Assembly: GCA_024222295.1 (NCBI GenBank) | Contig: JAAEPF010000017.1 | Coordinates: forward strand, 1 to 64,000 | From: Actinomycetes bacterium | GTDB lineage: Bacteria > Actinomycetota > Acidimicrobiia > Acidimicrobiales > Microtrichaceae | Direction: 5' to 3' | Length of the DNA stretch: 64,000 bases | Shown: one piece after another, positions 57,347 through 64,000 of the stretch | How positions within the stretch are numbered: position 1 is the stretch's first letter | How the letters are laid out: each line of letters begins with the position of its first letter | Program-made: the position numbers and the translations under genes | Notes under the pieces: generated by a model | The model's database searches: none | Seen by the model: only the letters and a program-made list of their open reading frames with translations | What the model was told of the DNA's origin: nothing

Positions 57347-58888
57347 GTGACCCTTCCAGTGTTCGGACGGATGGCCCGCAAGGTCGGGGTGGGCCTGCGC
57401 GGCGGGCTCGACCTCGCCTGCGTCGCCGATGAGCTCGCGCTGATGCACGGCAGCCACATCGCGGTAACGGAGGAACGCCCCGACGGCACGTTCAGGGAAC
57501 TGACCTACGAAACCCTCGCGACCACCGTTCAGCGCTGGTCAGCGGCGATAGTCGCCCGCAGCGCGCCGGGTGACCCGGTGGTGGTGGCCACCGACAACGG
57601 CATCGACCAGCTCCTCGTCTCGCTGGCCGCGGCCCGTGCGGGCCGCCTTCCCGCACCCGTCAACGCCCAGATGTCACCCGCCGAGGTCGAACACGTGGTG
57701 GCCGACTGCGGCGCGTCGTTGGTGGTGCGCAGCGGCGACGAACTCTCGAAGGGCAAGGGTGCCCGCTCGAAGGTTTCGGCGGTGCACAGGCCCCAGCCGG
57801 GCGATGTGGCTGCGCTGTTCTACACCTCTGGCACGACCGGCAAGCCCAAGGGCGCAGAGCTGACCCACGAGGGGCTCGTGGGACACCTGGCAGCCGGCGC
57901 GCTGCTTCCCCGGGTGCTCGGCAACCGCGAAGTTCTGATGGGACTGCCGGTGGCCCACATCATGGGGTTCGTCGCTCTGCTCGGACCCATGGTCATGGGC
58001 GTGCCGGTCTACTTCCTCGACCGCTTCGTCCCCACCAAGGCTCTGGAGCTGATCGAGAGCCGTCGGATCGTCGGGTTCATCGGCGTGCCTGCGATGTACC
58101 GCATGATGCTCGAGGCCGGAGCCGGAGAGTTCGACCTCTCCTCGGTGCGGTTCTGGGTGTCGGGCGCCGACGTCATGCCGGCGGAGCTCGCGCGCACCTT
58201 CAAGTCGTTCGGCGCCACCGCGTCGTTGCCCGTGATCGGCGCGGTGGGCGAGGCGTCGTTCCTCGAGGGCTACGGCATGGTCGAGGTGGCGGGCGGGGTG
58301 GCGGCCAAGGTGTCGCCGCCGTTCGTGCCGATCGGCCTCGGTGACTCGCTCGGCATCAAGCTTCCGGGCTGGCACTTCCGAGTCACCGACGAACGCGGCC
58401 AGGAGGTTCGCCAGGGCCAGATCGGCGAGCTGCAGGTCAAGGGGCCCGGCGTGCTGAAGGGCTACTGGGGCGATGCCGACAACAGCGCTGCGGTCCTCAC
58501 CGACGACGGCTGGGTGCGCACCGGCGATCTGGTCCGTTCGGGTCCGATGGGCACGGTCATGTTCCACGGGCGGGCCAAGAACGTCGTGATGTCCGGTGGC
58601 TACAGCGTGTACCCGGTGGAGGTCGAGGCGGACCTGGAGGAGCATCCCGACGTAGTGGAAGCGGCCGTGGTCGGAGTCCCCGATGACCGCTTCGGGGAGT
58701 CGGTCGTGGCGGCGGTGCGTCTCCGCAAGGGAGCGAAGGTCACCGAAGACGGGCTGCTGCGCTGGGCCGGTGAGCGGATGGCCCGCTACAAGGCCCCGCG
58801 GCGGATCGCCGTAGTCGACGACCTGCCGCGCACCGGCACCCGCAAGGTGCAGCGCGACAAGCTGCTCGACCTGTTCGAATCAGCCTGA
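57347..58888 (+). CDS. Class I adenylate-forming enzyme (acyl-CoA synthetase-like)
   Basis: A 513-aa AMP-binding protein. A3 is YTSGTTGKPKGAELTH; A5 is EGYGMVE; A7 is RTGDL; A8 is VVMSGGYSVYPVEVE. The A10 lysine is in RTGTRKVQRDKLL. These predict acyl-AMP formation and CoA transfer for a fatty or aromatic acid, with the chain on the short side. AAGGA lies 7 nt before GTG 57347; GTG 57341 is an alternative. The substrate is unknown. A REP-like hairpin follows 26 nt after the stop. Confidence 0.88.
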   Translation: MTLPVFGRMARKVGVGLRGGLDLACVADELALMHGSHIAVTEERPDGTFRELTYETLATTVQRWSAAIVARSAPGDPVVVATDNGIDQLLVSLAAARAGRLPAPVNAQMSPAEVEHVVADCGASLVVRSGDELSKGKGARSKVSAVHRPQPGDVAALFYTSGTTGKPKGAELTHEGLVGHLAAGALLPRVLGNREVLMGLPVAHIMGFVALLGPMVMGVPVYFLDRFVPTKALELIESRRIVGFIGVPAMYRMMLEAGAGEFDLSSVRFWVSGADVMPAELARTFKSFGATASLPVIGAVGEASFLEGYGMVEVAGGVAAKVSPPFVPIGLGDSLGIKLPGWHFRVTDERGQEVRQGQIGELQVKGPGVLKGYWGDADNSAAVLTDDGWVRTGDLVRSGPMGTVMFHGRAKNVVMSGGYSVYPVEVEADLEEHPDVVEAAVVGVPDDRFGESVVAAVRLRKGAKVTEDGLLRWAGERMARYKAPRRIAVVDDLPRTGTRKVQRDKLLDLFESA

Positions 58889-58914
58889 GTCGTCCGCCTC
58901 GAGCCTGCCGATGC

Positions 58915-58963
58915 GTTTCGTTGGCGCTCAATCACGCTCGGCGTGATTGAGCCTGAACAAAGC
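58915..58963 (+). repeat. REP-like hairpin repeat, copy 2
   Basis: A 49-nt unit homologous to 39200-39248, with stem GCTCAATCACG (58926-58936) / CGTGATTGAGC (58942-58952), a 5-nt loop, the same GTTTCGTTGG lead and an ACAAAGC tail. It lies between two convergent genes and could also end both transcripts. Confidence 0.7.
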
Positions 58964-58993
58964 CCGCAGCGGGACCTGCGAGCGCTGCCGAGT

Positions 58994-59530
58994 TCAGTCG
59001 GAGTCTTCGGACTCGTCGTCTTCGCGCAGGGTGATGATCAGGTTGTCATCCGCGTCGACCTTCCAGACCGCCTGATCGAGACCCTCGCCCGTGGCCGACC
59101 AGGTGAGGTCTCGGCAGATCTCGCCCGCTGCCTCGAAGTCGTCCTCGTTCGGCCGGCGCTCCTCGAAGAGGATCTCCTCGGAGCTCCACCACAGGAAGCA
59201 GCCCTGGGGTGCCCCCGGCGCCACCGCGTCGAACACGTACCAGCCGGCCTTGGGATCATCTCCGAAATGGGAGATCCAGATCGGGCGGTTCTGTCCCCGG
59301 CCCGATACGTCGGAATAGAGAACCGGGCCTTCCTCGGCGATCTGCGTGGCGAGGCGGTTGACCTGACCCGCGTCGAAATCCTCGTCGCCGAGCGCGATCT
59401 TCACCGGGCCGTCACCACCGCTGGCGAGGCTCAGCAGCCCCCAGGCAGCGGCCGCCGCGACGATGACTGTGATCACACCGATGCCGATGGCCACCAGCTG
59501 CGAGCTGCCGGATCGTTGTTCGACGGGCAT
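58994..59530 (-). CDS. Membrane-anchored protein of unknown function
   Basis: A 178-aa protein. One membrane segment near the N-terminus (~12-38, VAIGIGVITVIVAAAAAWG) is followed by an extracytoplasmic domain rich in Asp/Glu and Trp. Two cysteines stand in GCFLWWSSEE and GEICRDLTW and could form a disulfide. NRPIWISHFGDD and KAGWYVFDAVAPGAP are other fixed-looking pieces. The last ten residues are almost all acidic or Ser. I do not recognise the family. It is divergent from sucC. Confidence 0.75.
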   Translation of the reverse strand: MPVEQRSGSSQLVAIGIGVITVIVAAAAAWGLLSLASGGDGPVKIALGDEDFDAGQVNRLATQIAEEGPVLYSDVSGRGQNRPIWISHFGDDPKAGWYVFDAVAPGAPQGCFLWWSSEEILFEERRPNEDDFEAAGEICRDLTWSATGEGLDQAVWKVDADDNLIITLREDDESEDSD

Positions 59531-59614
59531 GGCTCAACGATCGCACAGGGCCATGCCGTGCCCTGAATCGCAACAGCGGGCCGTTTCGGGCGGTTTCGTC
59601 GCCCGACCACTGCT

Positions 59615-59644
59615 TTGGGCCGGACACTGGGCGGCTCTTAGTAT
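59615..59644 (+). promoter_or_regulatory. sucCD promoter
   Basis: TTGGGC (59615-59620) and TAGTAT (59639-59644), 18-bp spacer, 66 nt before the sucC GTG. The hexamers are among the best sigma70-like matches in the window. Confidence 0.6.
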
Positions 59645-59710
59645 CGCTCCGGCGTGTCAGTCACGCGTCGGTGCCGTGGAAGACGCGGTGCAGCACGAAA
59701 GGCCTAGCGA

Positions 59711-60850
59711 GTGGATCTCTTCGAGTACCAGGGCAAGCAGTTCTTTGCCTCCTTCGACATCCCGGTGTCCAAGGGCAAGGCGGTGACCACTGTCGACGAG
59801 GCAGTGGCAGCGGCTGACGAGATCGGCCAGTTCCCGGTCGTCGTGAAGGCACAGGTGCAGGTAGGCGGCCGCGGCAAGGCCGGCGGCATCAAGTTGGCCG
59901 ATTCGGCCGCCGAGGTGCGCACCCACGCGGAGAACATCCTCGGCATGGACATCAAGGGCCACACGGTCCATGTGGTGTGGGTCGAGGTCGCGAGCGACAT
60001 CGCCGAGGAGTACTACGCCAGCTTCACCCTCGACCGCTCTGCCAAGAAGCACCTCGGCATGCTCTCCGCCCAGGGTGGCGTGGAGATCGAGGCAGTCGCC
60101 GAGTCCGACCCCGACGCGATCGCAAAGATCTGGATCGACCCGGTCGAAGGCCTGTCCGAGGTCACGGCCCGCAGCTGGGTGGAGGCGGCCAAGCTCAACC
60201 CCGAGGCCAACGACGGCACAGTCGACATCCTGCTCAAGCTCTACCGGGCCTACACCGACGGCGACGCCGACCTCGTGGAGATCAACCCGCTGATCCTCAA
60301 GCCCACCGGCGAGGTGCACGCCCTCGACGCGAAGGTCACCCTCGACGCCAACGCCGCCTTCCGTCACGAATGGGCTGACTACGAGGCGACCCAGGAGCGC
60401 GACGACCGTGAGCAGGCAGCGCACGAGGCCGACCTGCAGTACGTCGGACTCGAGGGCTCGGTCGGCATCATCGCCAACGGCGCCGGCCTCGCGATGAGCA
60501 CGTTGGATGTCGTGAACCAGGTGGGCGGCTCGGCGGCCAACTTCCTCGACGTCGGAGGCGGCGCCGATGCCGACAAGTTCGTCAAGGCCCTCACGATCAT
60601 CGACAACGACCCCCGCGTGAAGTCGATCTTCATCAACATCTTCGGTGGGATCACTCGCGGTGAAGAAGTCGCCAACGGCATCGTGACCGCGCTCGGCCAG
60701 ATCGACATCACCGCCCCGATCGTGATCCGTCTCGACGGCACCAATGCCGATGAGGGCAGGGCGATCCTCGAACCGCACCTCGGCGACAAGCTGCGCATGG
60801 AGCCCACGATGCTCGACGCAGCCCGTACTGTCGTCGGTCTCGCCGGCTGA
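59711..60850 (+). CDS. sucC: Succinyl-CoA synthetase, beta subunit
   Basis: A 379-aa ATP-grasp subunit that binds the nucleotide and interconverts succinyl-CoA and succinate in the TCA cycle. DLFEYQGKQFFASFDIPVSK opens the chain; VKAQVQVGGRGKAGGIK, LVEINPLIL and the C-terminal FLDVGGGADADKF and NIFGGITRGEEVANGI are typical. AAAGG is upstream of GTG 59711. sucD follows after 69 nt. Confidence 0.97.
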   Translation: MDLFEYQGKQFFASFDIPVSKGKAVTTVDEAVAAADEIGQFPVVVKAQVQVGGRGKAGGIKLADSAAEVRTHAENILGMDIKGHTVHVVWVEVASDIAEEYYASFTLDRSAKKHLGMLSAQGGVEIEAVAESDPDAIAKIWIDPVEGLSEVTARSWVEAAKLNPEANDGTVDILLKLYRAYTDGDADLVEINPLILKPTGEVHALDAKVTLDANAAFRHEWADYEATQERDDREQAAHEADLQYVGLEGSVGIIANGAGLAMSTLDVVNQVGGSAANFLDVGGGADADKFVKALTIIDNDPRVKSIFINIFGGITRGEEVANGIVTALGQIDITAPIVIRLDGTNADEGRAILEPHLGDKLRMEPTMLDAARTVVGLAG

Positions 60851-60919
60851 CCCCGGCCACAGCCGCACAGCAACCACCAGCACAGACACGAAACCAACAG
60901 GACACAGGACCGATCAGCG

Positions 60920-61816
60920 ATGGCAATCTTCGTCGACGAGAACACAAAGGTGATCTACCAGGGGCTGACCGGCAGCCAGGGCCGCTACTACGGCCTGCTC
61001 AACCGTGACTACGGAACCCAGGTAGTCGGTGGCACCAATCCCAAGAAGGCCGGCACCGACGTGGACGGCGTGCCCGTGTTCGGCTCGGTTGCGGACGCGG
61101 TTGCCGAAACCGGTGCCGACGCCAGCTGCATCTTCATCCCCGCAGCCGGCGTGCGAAGCGCCGTGATGGAAGCCGCCGAGGGCGGCATCAAGTTCATCGT
61201 CTGCATCACCGAGGGCGTGCCCGCTCAGGACGAGGCACGGTTCTTCAACGAGCTGAAGGCCAACCACCCCGACGTGCAGCTCCTCGGCCCCAACTGCCCC
61301 GGCATCATCAGCCCCGGACGCTGCAACATCGGCATCACCGCGGGCCACATCGCCCAGTCGCCCGAGAACGGCAAGCCCAACGTGGGGATCGTGAGTCGTT
61401 CGGGCACCCTTACCTACCAGGCGCTCTACGAGCTGAAGCTCCAGGGCATCGGTGTGACCACCTGTGTCGGCATCGGCGGCGACCCCGTGCCCGGCACGAG
61501 CTTCATCGACTGCCTCGACCGGTTCGAGGCCGACGACGAGACGTCAGCAGTGATGATGATCGGTGAGATCGGTGGTTCGGCTGAGGAAGAGGCCGCGGAG
61601 TTCATCAAGGCGGAGATGTCGAAGCCGGTCACTGCCTACATCGCGGGCCAGACCGCGCCGGCCGGCAAGAAGATGGGCCACGCCGGCGCCATCGTGTCGG
61701 GTGGCAAGGGAACTGCCGCGGCGAAGATGGAAGCGCTCAACGACGCAGGCGTGAAGGTCGGGGCCAACCCCACCGAGGCCGGCGAGTTGATGGTGGAGAT
61801 CGTCAAGTCCCTCTGA
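60920..61816 (+). CDS. sucD: Succinyl-CoA synthetase, alpha subunit
   Basis: A 298-aa subunit carrying the phosphohistidine in [14 protein letters not shown] near residue 254. The N-terminal CoA-binding Rossmann domain shows [24 protein letters not shown] and [13 protein letters not shown]. It pairs with sucC in one operon. A hairpin overlapping the convergent downstream gene end (61826-61849) probably ends the transcript. Confidence 0.97.
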   Translation: MAIFVDENTKVIYQGLTGSQGRYYGLLNRDYGTQVVGGTNPKKAGTDVDGVPVFGSVADAVAETGADASCIFIPAAGVRSAVMEAAEGGIKFIVCITEGVPAQDEARFFNELKANHPDVQLLGPNCPGIISPGRCNIGITAGHIAQSPENGKPNVGIVSRSGTLTYQALYELKLQGIGVTTCVGIGGDPVPGTSFIDCLDRFEADDETSAVMMIGEIGGSAEEEAAEFIKAEMSKPVTAYIAGQTAPAGKKMGHAGAIVSGGKGTAAAKMEALNDAGVKVGANPTEAGELMVEIVKSL

Positions 61817-61825
61817 GGCCGGCCG

Positions 61826-61849
61826 GGGCCTGGCTGGTTCAGCCGGCCC
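61826..61849. terminator. Bidirectional hairpin after sucD
   Basis: GGGCC / GGCCC and GGCTG / CAGCC stack into a 10-bp stem with one bulged T and a GTT loop, between the convergent sucD and lipoprotein gene ends. Confidence 0.55.
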
Positions 61850-63740
61850 GGGTGACCGTCAGCTTCTCGCCCGGCGCCACATCGGTGAGCGTCTGTGTCT
61901 CCGCGCCGCCGGGCCAGTGGACCTCCACCAACTCGATCGGACCGTCCAGCTCACCGAGGCCGAGGTGCAGCACGGGCGGTCGCTGGGACTCATAGGAACC
62001 GCTGGTGCCCACCCAGCCGACGACCGGGTCGGACCCGGCGGTGGGAGTGACTTCGACACGGGCCGCGTCTCCCCAGCGGTTGCCCGCGCTGGTCGGGTCG
62101 ACGAGTTCCACGACGAGCGTGGCGTTGTCGCCGCGGTCTGAGTCGTTGCGGTAGAGCAACGGCGTGTCATTCGAGCGGGCTATGAGGAGGTCGAGGTCTC
62201 CGTCGCCGTCCATGTCGAAGGGCACCACTGCGTGGCTGATGCCGTCGTCTTCGATCCCGACCGCGTCCGCGACGTCGTGGTAGGCGCCGTCGGCCATGAC
62301 CCAGAACCTCGTGCGGTCGTCCTCGAAGGCACCCGTGAAACGGAACTCGACCTCGCTGTTCGATCCCGGTTCGCGGATCTGCATCCCGTTGGCCTGCACT
62401 ACCTCCCTGGTGCCGTCGCCATCGAAGTCCTCGATCGCGGCGCCCCAACCCCAGTCACCCTCGCGCAGGCCGAACTCGTCGGTGGCGTCGGTGAACGTGG
62501 CGTTGCCGTCGTTGAGGTAGAGCCGGTTGCCCGAGCAGCCGTTGAAGCCGGTCACCGGGCACTCCTCGCCTTCGTCCAGCGCATACGAGATGGAGGTGAC
62601 GAACAGGTCCGCGAAGCCGTCGCCGTTGACATCGGCGGCGACGGCACCCATGCCGTTCTCGTCGGTGCCGACCCCGGCGCTGAACGTGACGTCCTCGAAA
62701 CGGCTGCCCTCTACGTTGCGCAGCAGCATGCTCGTGCAGCCATCGCCCGCAATGGCCAGGTCCGGCCAGCCGTCGCCGTCGAAGTCGTTGAACACACCCG
62801 TGAAGGCGACCGTGCCGCCGAGCGGGAGCCCGAAGTCGGCTGTGGCGTCGGTGAAGGACCCCGTGCCGTCGTTGAGCAACAACGCCGAGCGGGTGGGAGC
62901 GGCATTCGGTTCGACCGGGAAGCCTGCGGCACGAAAGGCGATCGCCGACTCGCATGAGCTCGGGGCGTAGCCCTGCTGCCAGCCGTTCTGTGCCGACGCG
63001 ATCTCGAAGGCACGGCCGTTGTACACGTCGGAGTACCACTGCAGGACCAGCAGGTCGAGGAAGCCATCACCGTTGACGTCGGCCACGCTCGCGCCGTGGT
63101 GCCGCGAGCCGAGTTCCTCGTTGGCCACGGCCGGCCATTCGAGGCCCCGCTGAGCGGACTCCTCTGTGAAGCCGCCGTTGCCGTCGTTGACGTAGAGGGC
63201 GTTGGCGCGCATCGCGGTGCCGGTGACGAACAGGTCCATGTCGCCATCGCCCTCGATATCGAAGAACGCGCCCGCCGATGCCCCCTGGCCGTCATCAGGC
63301 CCACCGACGCCGGCGGACTCGCCCACGTCGGTGAACTGGCCCGACCCGTCGTTGATGTACAGGCCATTGGGCTTGCCGACCCGCGGCAGGAACACATCCA
63401 GATCGCCGTCGGAGTCCACGTCGGCCACGCTGGCACCCGCGGTCATGGCGGCCTCCCCGTAGAGGCCGAGGTCGGAATGGGTCTGGGTGAGCCCCGCCTC
63501 GGCGGACACGTCGGTGAACCGCATGCCCTTGATGGCCTCCTCGACGGCGGCGGGCAGGGCTGAATCGGCTTCGGGTGCATCCTCGCTGGCCTGGTTCTCG
63601 GCCCCGTCGGCGCGGGCCTCGGGGTCGGGTGAGGAGCAGGCCGCGAAGAGCACCGCGACAGCGCCGATGGCGGCCGCCGCGGCCCGCAGCACGGGGCGCG
63701 GGACGCCGCGGTCGCCAGTGCCCCGCTCAGCCATCGCCAT
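61839..63740 (-). CDS. CRTAC1-like FG-GAP/VCBS repeat lipoprotein with ASPIC/UnbV domain
   Basis: About 633 aa. A lipobox (VAVLFAACSS) near residue 40 predicts a surface lipoprotein. The body has repeated FG-GAP/VCBS units with calcium-binding DxDxDGxxD loops (DVDSDGDLDVF, DIEGDGDMDLF, DVNGDGFLDLL, DFDGDGWPDLA, DMDGDGDLDLL), forming a beta-propeller. The C-terminal ~100 residues (AGNRWGDAARVEV to LTDVAPGEKLTV) are ASPIC/UnbV. Family members are often extracellular binding or adhesion proteins. ATG 63740 is chosen because TACCGT lies 7 nt upstream; an earlier ATG (63794) lacks support. Confidence 0.88.
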   Translation of the reverse strand: MAMAERGTGDRGVPRPVLRAAAAAIGAVAVLFAACSSPDPEARADGAENQASEDAPEADSALPAAVEEAIKGMRFTDVSAEAGLTQTHSDLGLYGEAAMTAGASVADVDSDGDLDVFLPRVGKPNGLYINDGSGQFTDVGESAGVGGPDDGQGASAGAFFDIEGDGDMDLFVTGTAMRANALYVNDGNGGFTEESAQRGLEWPAVANEELGSRHHGASVADVNGDGFLDLLVLQWYSDVYNGRAFEIASAQNGWQQGYAPSSCESAIAFRAAGFPVEPNAAPTRSALLLNDGTGSFTDATADFGLPLGGTVAFTGVFNDFDGDGWPDLAIAGDGCTSMLLRNVEGSRFEDVTFSAGVGTDENGMGAVAADVNGDGFADLFVTSISYALDEGEECPVTGFNGCSGNRLYLNDGNATFTDATDEFGLREGDWGWGAAIEDFDGDGTREVVQANGMQIREPGSNSEVEFRFTGAFEDDRTRFWVMADGAYHDVADAVGIEDDGISHAVVPFDMDGDGDLDLLIARSNDTPLLYRNDSDRGDNATLVVELVDPTSAGNRWGDAARVEVTPTAGSDPVVGWVGTSGSYESQRPPVLHLGLGELDGPIELVEVHWPGGAETQTLTDVAPGEKLTVTRAG

Positions 63741-63747
63741 GACGACC

Positions 63748-63753
63748 ACGGTA
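63748..63753 (-). promoter_or_regulatory. -10 box for the leaderless lipoprotein gene
   Basis: TACCGT on the minus strand, 7 nt before ATG 63740. Confidence 0.4.
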
Positions 63754-63824
63754 GGCGTGCCGCGGGGCCTGCGCACAGCCCCATGAGCGGTCACACAGCG
63801 CCGGGAGGGGCTGCGGCGGGCTGG

Positions 63825-63830
63825 TAGGTT
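63825..63830 (+). promoter_or_regulatory. -10 box for leaderless purN
   Basis: TAGGTT lies 8 nt before GTG 63839. Confidence 0.4.
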
Positions 63831-63838
63831 CGGCGGCT

Positions 63839-64000
63839 GTGCGACTCGCGGTGCTGGCCTCAGGAAGCGGAACCCTTCTCGACGCCATGGCCACCTCCGG
63901 GCTGTCGATCAGCCTGGTGATGGTCGACCGCCCCTGCGCAGTGCAGGACGTGGCGGCGCGCCATGGCATTGCGTGTGAGGTGGTGGAGCGCACCGACTTC
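63839..64000 (+). CDS. purN: Phosphoribosylglycinamide formyltransferase, N-terminal fragment (cut by window edge)
   Basis: The first 54 codons are present. MRLAVLASGSGTLLDAMATS is the PurN opening, with the phosphate-binding SGSGT loop; LVMVDRPCAVQDVAARHGIA follows. PurN formylates GAR in purine synthesis. One departure from the usual GSGTNLQA is Leu in place of Asn. GTG 63839 sits 8 nt after TAGGTT. The remainder lies outside the window. Confidence 0.85.
   Translation, partial: MRLAVLASGSGTLLDAMATSGLSISLVMVDRPCAVQDVAARHGIACEVVERTDF

Overview
The window is 64 kb of high-GC bacterial chromosome. Many genes start with GTG and stop/start overlaps (ATGA, GTGA, TGATG) are frequent. A recurrent TAnnnT hexamer lies 6-9 nt before start codons, as in leaderless actinobacterial transcripts. 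GuaB3, RipA-like NlpC/P60 proteins and two CIRCE boxes before groES also fit an Actinomycetota genome. An Acidimicrobiia-like lineage is my inference; no rRNA gene is present to test it. I saw no tRNA, rRNA, insertion sequence or CRISPR array.

Layout: (1) 1-1205: the end of tuf, an S4-domain RNA-binding protein and rpsJ. (2) 1249-6460: hypF-hypC-hypD-hypE, a hydrogenase-maturation block inserted between rpsJ and rplC, where ribosomal operons are normally contiguous. It is bracketed by two imperfect copies of a ~75-nt dyad-rich element. (3) 6500-24825: a new promoter and a structured leader, then the rest of the S10, spc and alpha operons (rplC to rplQ, with secY, adk, infA, rpmJ and rpoA), truA, rplM-rpsI and glmM; map is missing after adk. 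(4) 24909-36872: an unusually large GlmS-like protein (1151 aa), acpS, nnr and alr. Next come a queuosine-mannosyltransferase-like glycosyltransferase, a P1 peptidase and a family-4 UDG, then the t6A genes tsaE-tsaB-rimI-tsaD. (5) 36997-39104: two CIRCE operators and groES-groEL. (6) 39331-45819: a small unknown protein, a CoA-type Nudix hydrolase, a membrane protein, an amidase, a PLP decarboxylase, guaB and a GNAT. (7) 45829-52279: an unknown protein, bioA-bioF-bioD (minus strand), then divergent guaB3 and guaA. (8) 52441-54953: three tandem secreted NlpC/P60 proteins, each preceded by GTnAC-like direct repeats with 6-bp spacers. (9) 55001-64000: pcrA, an acyl-CoA synthetase-like protein, an anchored unknown, sucC-sucD, a CRTAC1-like lipoprotein and the start of purN.

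Functionally the window combines translation (ribosome, IF-1, t6A, IMPDH/GMP synthetase), cell-wall precursor supply (GlmM, GlmS-like, Alr), wall remodelling (NlpC/P60), biotin synthesis and protein folding. The hyp genes would serve a [NiFe]-hydrogenase encoded elsewhere; hypA, hypB and structural subunits are not here. The least explained features are the hyp insertion and its flanking elements, a second hairpin repeat family with covarying stems (39200 and 58915), the giant GlmS-like enzyme, and the repeats before the NlpC/P60 genes.
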